Source: Streptomyces sp. NBC_01775 (GTDB lineage Bacteria; Actinomycetota; Actinomycetes; Streptomycetales; Streptomycetaceae). From it: a DNA stretch of 64,000 bases. Made by a program: the position numbers and the translations under genes. The notes beneath the pieces were generated by a model. It worked only from the letters and a program-made list of their open reading frames with translations. It was not told the DNA's origin and searched no databases. This document shows, in pieces, positions 1 through 10,169 of the stretch (its first letter is position 1; the number at the start of each line of letters is the position of its first letter). The stretch covers positions 5,580,001 to 5,644,000 of the forward strand of contig NZ_CP109104.1 of the NCBI RefSeq assembly GCF_035917675.1, read 5' to 3'.

Positions 1-1800
<1,800 letters not shown>

Positions 1801-1901
1801 CCACCCCGTCCGGTGGTGCCGTACTCCCCGACGTCCCCGACGTTCCGGGCGGGTCCGGCACCGCCGTACGGCACGGCGCACCCAGCGCCCACAGCGCACC
1901 A

Positions 1902-1930
1902 GGCGCACACCGCATCCGGCGCACACCGCA
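1902..1930. repeat. Short tandem repeat, about 16 bp x 1.8
   Basis: In the eno to FtsB-like spacer the unit GGCGCACACCGCATCC at 1902-1917 is followed directly by a partial copy, GGCGCACACCGCA, at 1918-1930. The surrounding spacer is rich in GCGCAC and CACC words. No function is evident; similar small duplications occur in the next spacer. Confidence 0.6.
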
Positions 1931-1976
1931 CCAAGCGCAACCGCAGGCCGGCAGGCTCACCCGGGCAGGGAGAACA

Positions 1977-2492
1977 ATGGGAGCGGACCGGGACCGTTTC
2001 TCCACGTCGACACGGCTCAAAGCGCTGAGCGCCCAGGCCGCCGAGCGCGTGTACCGCGCGCAGGGCTGGGGGTACCGCCCGGCCGAAGGCTGGGGGCGCG
2101 TTCGCGCCCCGCGCAAGGGCCGGCTCACGGGCAGGGCCGCGCTGCTCGCGCTCGTGCTGTGCTCCCTCGTGGTGGCGCTGGCGTATCCCACGCGGCAGTA
2201 CGTCACCCAGCGCTCGGAGATCGCCGACCAGCGCCGTCAGGCCGAGCGGGCGCGCGCCGAGGTGCACAAGCTGCGCGAGCTGCGGGCGCGCTGGCAGGAT
2301 CCCGCGTACGTCGAGCAGCAGGCGCGCGAGCACCTGCACTTCGTACGGCCGGACGAGACGGGGTACACGATGCGGGACGGCACCGCGGACGCGCGCAGGC
2401 CCGTCGACCAGGGGCCCGCCAACCGTGCCTGGTACGAGAACATGTGGGACGGCGTCGACACCGCCGACCAGGCATCAGCCTCCACCCGCTGA
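1977..2492 (+). CDS. FtsB/DivIC-like septum formation initiator family protein
   Basis: 171-residue single-pass membrane protein of the septum formation initiator (FtsB/DivIC) family, which in other bacteria bridges FtsL and FtsQ in the division complex. Layout: basic cytoplasmic N-terminus (about 1-48, with repeated R/K), one transmembrane helix at about 51-68 (AALLALVLCSLVVALAYP), then a coiled coil (SEIADQRRQAERARAEVHKLRELRARW), followed by the family motif DPAYVEQQAREHLHFVRPDETGY at about 108-130. The ATG at 1977 follows CAGGGAGAAC. Its position right after eno and before DUF501 and ppx matches the conserved actinobacterial order. The specific name (ftsB or divIC) cannot be settled from sequence alone. 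Confidence 0.9.
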   Translation: MGADRDRFSTSTRLKALSAQAAERVYRAQGWGYRPAEGWGRVRAPRKGRLTGRAALLALVLCSLVVALAYPTRQYVTQRSEIADQRRQAERARAEVHKLRELRARWQDPAYVEQQAREHLHFVRPDETGYTMRDGTADARRPVDQGPANRAWYENMWDGVDTADQASASTR

Positions 2493-2582
2493 CGCCCCCA
2501 CCCGCTGACGCCCCGAACCGCCTGCCGCCCTCCACCCGCCGATGCCCGGGGCCCGACCGGACTCCGGCCCGACCGGACTCCC
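2483..2582. repeat. Two adjacent 16-bp tandem duplications
   Basis: CACCCGCTGACGCCCC occurs back to back at 2483-2498 and 2499-2514; the first copy contains the TGA stop of the FtsB-like gene. A second, unrelated unit, GCCCGACCGGACTCCG, is at 2551-2566 with a near-perfect copy at 2567-2582. Both have the same 16-bp unit length, which suggests replication slippage in this GC-rich spacer. The DUF501 start follows at 2634. Confidence 0.75.
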
Positions 2583-2633
2583 GCGCCCGCCGCGGGTCTT
2601 CCTACGAACCAGAAGCGACGAGCACCCGTACTC

Positions 2634-3179
2634 ATGGACACTCCACCGCCACAGACCGAGCCGACTCCGCCGACGGAGGCGGACATCCGCGCCTTCCAGC
2701 AGCAGCTGGGACGCCCCCCGCGCGGCCTGCGCGCCATCGCGCACCGTTGCCCGTGCGGGCTGCCCGACGTGGTGGAGACCGCGCCCCGGCTGGAGGACGG
2801 CACACCGTTCCCCACCACGTACTACCTGACCTGCCCGCGCGCCGCCTCCGCGATCGGCACGCTGGAGGCGGGCGGCGTGATGAAGGAGATGACGGCCCGC
2901 CTCCAGGAGGACGAGGAGCTGGCCGCCGCCTACCGCAGGGCGCACGAGGACTACCTCGCGCGCCGCGACGCCATCGAGGAGCTGGTCGGCTTCCCCAGCG
3001 CGGGCGGCATGCCCGACCGCGTCAAGTGTCTGCATGTGCTGGTCGCGCACTCGCTGGTCGCCGGTCCCGGCGTCAACCCGCTGGGCGACGAGGCGTTGGC
3101 GCTGCTGCCCGAGTGGTGGCGCAAGGGCCCGTGCGTGGACGTGAACGCGAACGAGGACACGAAGGGCGTGGAGGCATGA
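2634..3179 (+). CDS. DUF501 domain protein
   Basis: 181-residue soluble protein matching the actinobacterial DUF501 family, whose biochemical role is unknown. Features visible: a conserved block LGRPPRGLRAIAHRCPCGLPDVVET with a CPCG cysteine pair, the segment PFPTTYYLTCPRAASAIGTLEAGGVM with another cysteine, and FPSAGGMPDRVKCLHVLVAHSLVAGPGVNPLGDEAL, which contains H and C residues spaced like a metal site. The gene lies between the FtsB-like gene and ppx, and its TGA overlaps the ATG of ppx by 4 nt (ATGA at 3176-3179), so the two are surely co-translated. The start ATG 2634 has no strong Shine-Dalgarno sequence. Confidence 0.9.
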   Translation: MDTPPPQTEPTPPTEADIRAFQQQLGRPPRGLRAIAHRCPCGLPDVVETAPRLEDGTPFPTTYYLTCPRAASAIGTLEAGGVMKEMTARLQEDEELAAAYRRAHEDYLARRDAIEELVGFPSAGGMPDRVKCLHVLVAHSLVAGPGVNPLGDEALALLPEWWRKGPCVDVNANEDTKGVEA

Positions 3180-4138
3180 CGGCACAGCGCGTCGCGGCGG
3201 TCGACTGCGGCACCAACTCGATCCGCCTGCTGGTGGCGGATGTGGACCCGGAGACGGGGGACCTCCACGAGCTGGACCGCCGGATGAAGATCGTCCGCCT
3301 GGGCCAGGACGTGGACCGCACGGGACGGCTGGCGCCGGAGGCGCTGGAGCGGACGTTCGCCGCGTGCCGCGAGTACGCCTCGGTGGTACGGGAGTTCGGC
3401 GTACCGCCCGAGCGCGTCCGCTTCGTGGCGACGTCGGCCTCGCGGGACGCGGACAACCGCGAGGAGTTCGTACGCGGCGTCGTGGACATCCTCGGTGTCG
3501 AACCCGAGGTGATCACGGGCGACCAGGAGGCGGAGTTCTCCTTCACGGGCGCCACCAAGGAGCTGAGCCCCGGCGACTTCGCTCCGCCGTATCTGGTGGT
3601 CGACCTCGGCGGCGGCTCGACCGAGTTCGTTCTGGGCGCGGAGGAGGTGGAGGCTGCCCGCAGCGTCGACATCGGTTGCGTACGGCTCACCGAGCGCCAC
3701 TTCGTCGAGGACGGCGCGATCATCGCCACCCCGGACCGCGCCAGGACGGAGGCGCTGCGCGCCGATGTGGATGCCGCCCTCGACGAGGTCGAACGCGCGG
3801 TCCCCCTCGCTCGCGCCCGCACCCTGGTCGGCCTGGCAGGAACGGTCACGACGCTGGGCGCCCTCGCGCTGGAGCTGGAGACCTATGACCCGGCCCGCAC
3901 CCACCACACCCGTGTCTCCCTCACCCAGGTCCGCGACCTCACCACCCGCCTCGTGTCCGCCACCCACGACGAGCGCGCGGCGCTCCCCGCCATGCACGAG
4001 GGCCGCGTCGACGTCATCAGCGCCGGCGCGCTGGTCCTCCTCGCCGTCATGGAACGCACCGGCGCCCAGGAGGTGGTCGTGAGCGAACACGACATCCTCG
4101 ACGGCATCGCTTTCAGTTGCGCCTCAGCGGGGCGTTGA
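3176..4138 (+). CDS. Ppx/GppA family exopolyphosphatase
   Basis: 320-residue ASKHA-fold phosphatase expected to hydrolyse polyphosphate or (p)ppGpp-type substrates. The ATG at 3176 overlaps the DUF501 stop; the open frame extending left to about 2159 is not used, because family homology starts at VAAVDCGTNSIRLLVADV. Nucleotide/phosphate motifs: phosphate 1 loop DCGTNSIRL (about residues 9-17), ATSASRDADNREEF, the phosphate 2 loop VDLGGGSTEFVLG (about 142-154), and GLAGTVTTLGAL near residue 221. The C-terminal stretch VISAGALVLLAVMERTGAQEVVVSEHDILDGI is typical. Length matches the short actinobacterial Ppx forms without the HD-like C-terminal domain. Whether it acts on polyphosphate or pppGpp is not resolved. 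Confidence 0.93.
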   Translation: MTAQRVAAVDCGTNSIRLLVADVDPETGDLHELDRRMKIVRLGQDVDRTGRLAPEALERTFAACREYASVVREFGVPPERVRFVATSASRDADNREEFVRGVVDILGVEPEVITGDQEAEFSFTGATKELSPGDFAPPYLVVDLGGGSTEFVLGAEEVEAARSVDIGCVRLTERHFVEDGAIIATPDRARTEALRADVDAALDEVERAVPLARARTLVGLAGTVTTLGALALELETYDPARTHHTRVSLTQVRDLTTRLVSATHDERAALPAMHEGRVDVISAGALVLLAVMERTGAQEVVVSEHDILDGIAFSCASAGR

Positions 4139-4353
4139 GCCTGACCAGGAAGAGCGAGGGTGCCCCCGGCGGTTCGTCGTCGGGGGCGCTGTCGTACGTG
4201 GCCAGTGTTGGCCAGTGCACAGCGGGCACGACCCGTAGGACGGGGCAGGTCATGGCAGCGGCAGGCGCCACGCCATTCACCGCGGGCCGTCACCCGCGCG
4301 GCCCTACCATCGGAAGCGAAGCCACCACGCCGGAAACCCGCTGAGGTGTACAC

Positions 4354-4709
4354 GTGAGCAACTGGGCTGATCTGACGACTGGCAGCGCATCAAGGCCCTT
4401 CGGGGCTCCGATCTCACACAGCAGGGCCTGGCCGAAGCGGCGGGCGTCTCGTACGCGCTCATTCAGAAGGCCGAGGAGGACCGCGGCCAGTTGTGCGTGG
4501 GCTCCCTGCTCAAGCTCGCAGCGGCGCTCCGTACCGATGTGAGCGTGATCCTGGGCCGGCAGGCGCCGCGTCGCGGCATGAGCAGGGACACCCGGATTGC
4601 TGTCCGACGGCTTTCCGACGCGGTACACGACAGTGCGCTTGGCGGGTGGGAAGGCGTTGAGGACCCGAGTTCGCCCGGCGAACTGTCGAGGGCTCATGAC
4701 GGCGCGTGA
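4354..4709 (+). pseudogene. Broken XRE-family helix-turn-helix regulator
   Basis: A GTG at 4354 opens a frame (MSNWAD) that shifts near 4370; the continuing frame reads DDWQRIKALRGSDLTQQGLAEAAGVSYALIQKAEEDRGQL, a clear Cro/C1-type HTH, then SLLKLAAALRTDVSVILGRQAPRRGM. This matches the N-terminal ~120 residues of a common Streptomyces regulator family of roughly 400 residues. The frame stops at 4707-4709 right after ELSRAHDGA, where intact members continue for about 300 residues, so both a frameshift and a truncation are present. It lies at the edge of the toxin island and points in the same direction. Confidence 0.7.
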
Positions 4710-4819
4710 GTGTTCTGCCTATGGCGGGTCACGGTGCCAACTCCTGAAGCACAGTGCTGGGTTCGGTGAACTGTCTTTCGGTAAGGTGGCATGTCCTTCC
4801 GTGGTGCCGGGATTTGCTC

Positions 4820-5072
4820 ATGCGATCGGGGGAACGTGTGGTGTCGTTGGTCGGGGAGAGAGCCGCGACGCGTGCCGGAACCGGGGACTCCGGTGCGCTG
4901 CTGGGTGAGTTCCGGCGCACGGCGGTGCTCGTGCCCAGGATGGGCGAGGACCAGCTGCTGACGCGGAGCTTCGGCGGGGGTGCGCTGGATCCTCGCGTTC
5001 ACGGACGAGGCGGCGCTGGCGCGGTTCGCCCGCCAGAGCGGGGGCGCACCGGACGAGCCGTGGAGTTCCTGA
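4820..5072 (+). pseudogene. SseB-family protein remnant, frameshifted at a G run
   Basis: From ATG 4820 the frame reads VSLVGERAATRAGTG then LLGEFRRTAVLVPRMGEDQLLTRSFGG, the N-terminal pattern of SseB/T7SS-associated small proteins. At the G5 run 4976-4980 the homology jumps by one base into another frame, VRWILAFTDEAALARFARQSGGAPDEPW, ending at TGA 5070-5072. Intact SseB proteins continue further, so the C-terminal part is gone too. The original frame instead runs on uninterrupted into the WXG-like gene downstream, giving a single 254-codon open frame 4820-5581 that fuses two unrelated pieces. SseB-like genes are often neighbours of RHS toxin loci in Streptomyces. Confidence 0.65.
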
Positions 5073-5581
5073 CCGGGATGGAGATGGGGCACGGTGGTCT
5101 GGCGGGCGACTTCGAGGACTTCAGCGAGAAGTGGGAGTGGGGCGTACGTGCCCTGGTGCAGAACGCCAACGGGCTGGCCGAGCGGCTCGGGCTGTCGGCG
5201 GGCATGGCGCACGAGGAGGACCAGTACGCCGCGGGGACGGTGAAGGTGGCCCTGAACTCCGTCTCGTACACCGGCAACCCGCACGCCACCGAAGAAGAGG
5301 TCGCCGAGCAGGGTTACGGCGACATCATGATGCCGGACGCGCCGGACTGGAGCGGGGAGTCCTGGGACAAGGCGGGCGACCAGATGTCCCAGGACTGGAA
5401 GGACACCGGCCGGGAGCTGACCACCGAGGGCCGCGGCGGTATGTACATGGACATGGCCCAGGACGCCACCGGTTTCAGCGACGAGCAGGTCGAGGCCGCG
5501 CAGGACCGGGCCTTCGGCCCGTCACCGGAGGAGCGGGCGGCAGCGGCGCAGCAAAGCGGAGACAACGGGGGGCAGGGCTGA
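5060..5581 (+). CDS. WXG100/ESX-related partner of the RHS toxin, possibly 5'-truncated
   Basis: About 173 residues (GTG 5060; ATG 5078 is an alternative). The N-terminal third (MEMGHGGLAGDFEDFSEKWEWGVRALVQNANGLAERLGLSAGMAHEEDQYAAGT) has the W-E-W helical hairpin found in ESX-associated small proteins that precede RHS and other type VII-linked toxins in actinomycetes. The rest is acidic and Gly/Glu rich (GRGGMYMDMAQDATGFSDEQVEAAQDRAFGPSPEERAAAA). Family members usually have about 40 more N-terminal residues; here that position is taken by the SseB remnant in the same frame, suggesting a deletion fusing the two genes. The TGA overlaps the ATG of the RHS gene by one base (TGATG), so coupling is tight. 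Role inferred: chaperone or export partner of the toxin. Confidence 0.6.
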   Translation: MEFLTGMEMGHGGLAGDFEDFSEKWEWGVRALVQNANGLAERLGLSAGMAHEEDQYAAGTVKVALNSVSYTGNPHATEEEVAEQGYGDIMMPDAPDWSGESWDKAGDQMSQDWKDTGRELTTEGRGGMYMDMAQDATGFSDEQVEAAQDRAFGPSPEERAAAAQQSGDNGGQG

Positions 5582-8500
5582 TGGGCATCGGCGATTTCAT
5601 ACCGGACCCCCTTGAGGACGCGGCCGAAAAGGTCACCGAAGGCGCAGGCAACGTCGTCGAAGGCACGGGCAACTTCACCGCCGACCGTTTGGACGACGTC
5701 GGCTGGGAGAGCGGCGGCACATGGGTACGGGGCAACTCCCGCTCACTCGCCAACCAGCTTGGCGCCGAGACCGACGAGTTCCAGCTGGACGAGACCGACG
5801 AGCCCACGAAGCTGGTCTACGGCAGCCCCAGCAAGATCCGCTCGACGGCGAAGCACCTTACCGACTTCAAGAAGGCGTTCAACAACGTCGCCAACGGGCT
5901 GAAGCGTCTGGACAAGGGGAATCTGAAGGGGAAGGCAGCCGACGCCTTCTGGGAGAAGGTCGGCCTGGAGCCGGCCAAGTGGGTCAAGGCCGCCGGCGCC
6001 TGCGAAAAGGCTGCCGATGCGCTGGAGAACTTCGCGGGGACCGTCGAATGGGCCCAGGGCCAGGCCCGCGAGGCGGTCACGAAGTACAAGGACGACAAGA
6101 AGAAGGAGGCCGAGGAGCAGCTGTCCGAGGCCCGCTCCCAGCGCGACACAGCCGCCGGCATCGCCCAGACCGCAGTCAAGGCCGCGCGTGACGCGGCCCC
6201 GCCCAAGCCTGACTACTGGGACCAGGCCGGCGACGGACTGAAGGGACTCCAACTCGACGCCACCCACGTCACCGGAGGTGTCATCAAGGGCGTCGCTGGG
6301 CTCAACAACTTCGTCCGGGGCATCAACCCCCTCGACCCGTACAACATCACCCACCCCGCCGAGTACGTCACCAACCTCAACTCCACCGTCACCGGAATCG
6401 TCCGCGTCGCCAACGACCCCGTCGGCACCGGCAAACAAATGTGGGACACCTTTCAGAAGGATCCCTCAGAAGGCGTCGGCCGCCTCCTCCCGGAACTGAT
6501 CGGCACCAAGGGCATCGGCCTGGCGACGAAGGCGGGCCGGGCGGGGAAGCTGGCGAAGGAGACGGCGGAAGCGCGCAGGCTGCTCGACGAGAAGGGGCCG
6601 GGCCAGGCCGCCAGGCAGGGCGACGAGATCCCCTACGGCCGGACCGACCCGGTCGACCTCGCCACGGGCAGGATGTACCTTCCGCAGACCGATCTGTCCC
6701 TGCCCGGCTCCCTGCCGCTGACGTTCACCCGCCGCGTCGAGTCCGGCTACCGGCTCGGCCGCTGGTTCGGCCCCTCGTGGTCGTCGACGGTGGACCAGCG
6801 GCTGGGGGTCGACCCGGAGGGCGTCGTCTTCATCGCCGAGGACGGCCGCCTGCTGTCGTACCCGCACCCGGCCCCCGGCGTGCCCACCCTCCCGTCGGCG
6901 GGCTCGGCCCGCATGCCGCTGGAGCGCACCCCGGACGGCGGCTACACGCTGACGGACCCGGTGTCGGGGCGGGTGCGGCACTTCGCTCCCCCGCAGGGCG
7001 GCGCTTCCGAGGACGGGATTGCCCGGCTCGAACAGATTACGGACCGCAGCGGCCACAGCATCACGTTCGAGTACGACGAGCAGTCGGGCGCGCCCACGCG
7101 CTTGGTCCACAGCGGCGGCTATGTGGTGAAGCTGACCGTCGAGGACGACCGCGTCACGGCACTGACCCTCGCGGGAGCCGACGCCGACCGGACGGTGCTG
7201 CGCTACGGCTACACGGAAGGCAACCTGACGGAGGTCACCAACTCCTCCGGCCTGCCGTTACGCTTCGAGTACGACGACGAGAACCGCGTCATCTCCTGGA
7301 CCGACACCAACGACAGCCGTTTCGACTACGTCTACGACGACCGGGGCCGGGTCATCGCCGAAGGCGGCGCCGGCGGGCACTTCCAGCTCCGCCTGTCCTA
7401 CGACGACATCGATCAGGTCACTGGCCGCAACGTCACGACGCTGACCACCGCGGACGGCCACGTCACCCGCCACCAGTTCGACGACTCCGCCCGGATTGTC
7501 GCCATCACCGACTCCCTGGGCCATACCACCCGCACTGAATACGACGACAGCCATCAGGTCACGGCGGTCGTCGACCCGCTGGGGCGTACGACCCGCTACA
7601 CCTACGACGAGCAGGGCCGATGCATCGCAGTGACGCGGCCCGATGGACGGCAGACACGCGCTGAGTACAACGAGCTCGGCCTGCCCGTCGAATTCGTCGC
7701 GGCCGACGGCGCCCGCTGGCGGCAGGAATTCGACGAACGCGGCCTGCGCACAACCGTGACCGACCCGGCAGGCCGGATCACCAGCTACGGCTACGACGCT
7801 GCCGGCCATCTGGCGTCGAAAGCCGACACGTTGGGAAACACGACGACGGTGCGCTGCAACGCCGCAGGGCTGCCGGTCGAGATCACCGACCCCCTGGGCG
7901 CGGTGACCTGCCACGAGCGCGACCCCTTCGGCCGGGTGGTGGCCACCACGGACCCCTCGGGTGCGGCCACCCGCCTGGAATGGACAGCCGAAGGCAAACT
8001 CGCCCGACGCGTCGCACCGGACGGTGCCACCACGTCCTGGACGTACGACGGCGAAGGCAACTGCCTCACGCAGGCGGACGCGACCGGCGCGGTGACCCGC
8101 TACGAGTACACGCACTTCGACCTCATCGCAGCGCGCGTCGAGCCCGACGGCACCCGCTACGAGTTCGAACACGATCGAGAGCTGCGTCTGACCCAGGTCA
8201 CCGGCCCGACCGGGCTCACGTGGGACTACACCTACGACGCAGCTGGGCGGCTGGTGGCGGAGTCGGACTTCGACGGCCGCGAGGCGACCTACCGGCTGGA
8301 TGCGGTCGGCCGGCTGGCCGAGAGGGTGACGCCGCTGGGCGAGGTGGTCGCTTTCGAGCGGGACGAGCTGGGCCGGGTGACGGCCAAGGACGCCGCCGGC
8401 CAGATCACCCGGTTCGACTACGACCCAGCGGGACGGCTGCTGTCGGCGACCGGCCCGGATGCCGAGCTGATCTACCAGCGCGACAGACTCGGCCGTATCA

Positions 8501-10146
8501 AGACCGAGATGGTCAACGGCCGCGTGACCACCTTCACCTACGACGCGCTGGGCCGACGCACCCGCCGGGTCACGCCGACCGGGGCAGTGACCACCTACGG
8601 CTACGACGCAGCGGGCTACCGCAGCAACCTGACCACAGCAGGCCGCCACCTGACCTTCACCCGGGACATGGCGGGACGCGAAACCTCCCGCCGCATCGGT
8701 GACACGCTGGAGATCTCGGCGGAGAGGGACGCGTCAGGCCGGCTGTCGGCTCAGACTCTGACCGCCGGCCCTGAAGCCCGCCTGTTGCAGCAGCGCCGCT
8801 ACCACTACCGCGAGGACGGCTACCTCACCGGCCTGGACGATCATCTCAACGGCGCGTACCGCTTCGACCTCGATCCGGTGGGCCGGGTGACACAGGTTTC
8901 GGCGCACGAATGGAGCGAGTCGTACGCGTACGACGAACTCGGCAACCAGGTTTCGGCTCACTGGCCGCAACCGTTCCCGTCGGAGTTGGAGGGCGAACGT
9001 GGGTATGCCGGCACGCGCATCCAGCGCGCCGGTGCCGCGCGTTACGAGCACGACCGGGCAGGCCGCCTGGTCGTTCGCAGGCACAAGCGCCTGTCCAGGC
9101 GCCCGGACATCTGGCACTTCGCCCACGACGCGGAAGACCACCTGACAGGGGTCACGACCCCGGACGGCACCCGGTGGCGATACCGCTACGATCCGCTGGG
9201 CCGCCGCATTGCCAAGGAACGCCTGACGAAGGACTGTGAAAGGCTGGCGGAGCGGGTGGAATTCACCTGGGACGGGCCTCTCCTCATCGAACAGACCGCC
9301 ACCGGTGACGCACTGCCCCAACCGGTGGCCACCACCTGGGACCACGACGGCCTGAGTCCCCTGTCGCAGACCGAGCGGATACTCGACAGCGTCACTCGGA
9401 CGGAGACGGACGCCCGCTTCTACGCCATCGTCACCGACCTCGTCGGCACGCCACGCGAACTGGTCACCCCCGAGGGCGAGATAGCGTGGCGCACGCGGAT
9501 CACCCTGTGGGGCAACACGGCGACTCACCGCTCCAGCATCGCATCCACGCCGCTGCGCTTTCCCGGCCAATATCACGATCCCGAAACCGGCCTGCACTAC
9601 AATTTCCACCGGTATTACGATCCCGACACCGCCCGGTACACTACCCCCGACCCCCTGGGGCTCGCCCCGGCGCCCAACCCTGATACTTACGTCAACAACC
9701 CGCACATCTGGGCTGACCCGTATGGCCTTGCACCGGACTATCCGCCCCGCAGAGAGGCGGCCTCGGCAAGTGACATAACCGGAGACCCCGACGTCAACTA
9801 CATTTATCGCGGAGTCTCGACAGAGCATCCGGGTTACGCGGACGCTCTCGAAGGCGCAGCACACCCCCGTGGCGGACCCGCAGGAATTGTTGAGCATCAC
9901 GGCGGTAATACACGAAGTGAGTACACTTCGTGGGATACCAGTCGAGAAACGGCGATGCGATATGCGCGGGGAGCTTCTGAAGGTCGCAATGACCTCGGAG
10001 GGGTCGTTCTCCAACGCGCGCTTCCCCTTGGGCAACCTCTTCATCCTACCTGGCTCTACCTTGATGACGTTTTTGAAGTCAGTGAGCATTTGGTCGAGGG
10101 ACCGGTTTCCGGGGCGACTGTGTGGCATGTCCCACCCCCGGGGTGA
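5581..10146 (+). CDS. RHS/YD-repeat polymorphic toxin with ADP-ribosyltransferase-like tip
   Basis: 1,521-residue contact or secreted toxin. Order of parts: residues 1-350 helical export/pre-toxin region (charged coiled coil around VTKYKDDKKKEAEEQLSEA, hydrophobic GVIKGVAGLNNFV); DUF6531-type entry domain at about 350-430 (DPVDLATGRMYL...LPLTFTRRV); some 25 YD repeats (pattern YDxxGRxxxxT) to about 1290; RHS core end at about 1330-1385 (YHDPETGLHYNFHRYYDP, then DPLGL and NNPHIWADPYGLAP). The variable tip, 1386-1521, has R1410 in YIYRGVS, S1450 in YTSWDTSRETAMRYARG, and glutamates E1499, E1502 and E1506 near the end, an R-S-E arrangement like ADP-ribosyltransferases (inference). GC falls in the tip compared with the repeats, as expected for exchangeable toxin ends. 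Codon 560 is TTA (7258-7260), read only by the bldA tRNA. Confidence 0.9.
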   Translation: MGIGDFIPDPLEDAAEKVTEGAGNVVEGTGNFTADRLDDVGWESGGTWVRGNSRSLANQLGAETDEFQLDETDEPTKLVYGSPSKIRSTAKHLTDFKKAFNNVANGLKRLDKGNLKGKAADAFWEKVGLEPAKWVKAAGACEKAADALENFAGTVEWAQGQAREAVTKYKDDKKKEAEEQLSEARSQRDTAAGIAQTAVKAARDAAPPKPDYWDQAGDGLKGLQLDATHVTGGVIKGVAGLNNFVRGINPLDPYNITHPAEYVTNLNSTVTGIVRVANDPVGTGKQMWDTFQKDPSEGVGRLLPELIGTKGIGLATKAGRAGKLAKETAEARRLLDEKGPGQAARQGDEIPYGRTDPVDLATGRMYLPQTDLSLPGSLPLTFTRRVESGYRLGRWFGPSWSSTVDQRLGVDPEGVVFIAEDGRLLSYPHPAPGVPTLPSAGSARMPLERTPDGGYTLTDPVSGRVRHFAPPQGGASEDGIARLEQITDRSGHSITFEYDEQSGAPTRLVHSGGYVVKLTVEDDRVTALTLAGADADRTVLRYGYTEGNLTEVTNSSGLPLRFEYDDENRVISWTDTNDSRFDYVYDDRGRVIAEGGAGGHFQLRLSYDDIDQVTGRNVTTLTTADGHVTRHQFDDSARIVAITDSLGHTTRTEYDDSHQVTAVVDPLGRTTRYTYDEQGRCIAVTRPDGRQTRAEYNELGLPVEFVAADGARWRQEFDERGLRTTVTDPAGRITSYGYDAAGHLASKADTLGNTTTVRCNAAGLPVEITDPLGAVTCHERDPFGRVVATTDPSGAATRLEWTAEGKLARRVAPDGATTSWTYDGEGNCLTQADATGAVTRYEYTHFDLIAARVEPDGTRYEFEHDRELRLTQVTGPTGLTWDYTYDAAGRLVAESDFDGREATYRLDAVGRLAERVTPLGEVVAFERDELGRVTAKDAAGQITRFDYDPAGRLLSATGPDAELIYQRDRLGRIKTEMVNGRVTTFTYDALGRRTRRVTPTGAVTTYGYDAAGYRSNLTTAGRHLTFTRDMAGRETSRRIGDTLEISAERDASGRLSAQTLTAGPEARLLQQRRYHYREDGYLTGLDDHLNGAYRFDLDPVGRVTQVSAHEWSESYAYDELGNQVSAHWPQPFPSELEGERGYAGTRIQRAGAARYEHDRAGRLVVRRHKRLSRRPDIWHFAHDAEDHLTGVTTPDGTRWRYRYDPLGRRIAKERLTKDCERLAERVEFTWDGPLLIEQTATGDALPQPVATTWDHDGLSPLSQTERILDSVTRTETDARFYAIVTDLVGTPRELVTPEGEIAWRTRITLWGNTATHRSSIASTPLRFPGQYHDPETGLHYNFHRYYDPDTARYTTPDPLGLAPAPNPDTYVNNPHIWADPYGLAPDYPPRREAASASDITGDPDVNYIYRGVSTEHPGYADALEGAAHPRGGPAGIVEHHGGNTRSEYTSWDTSRETAMRYARGASEGRNDLGGVVLQRALPLGQPLHPTWLYLDDVFEVSEHLVEGPVSGATVWHVPPPG

Positions 10147-10169
10147 GCGAGGAAAGAGGGAGTTCTGCA

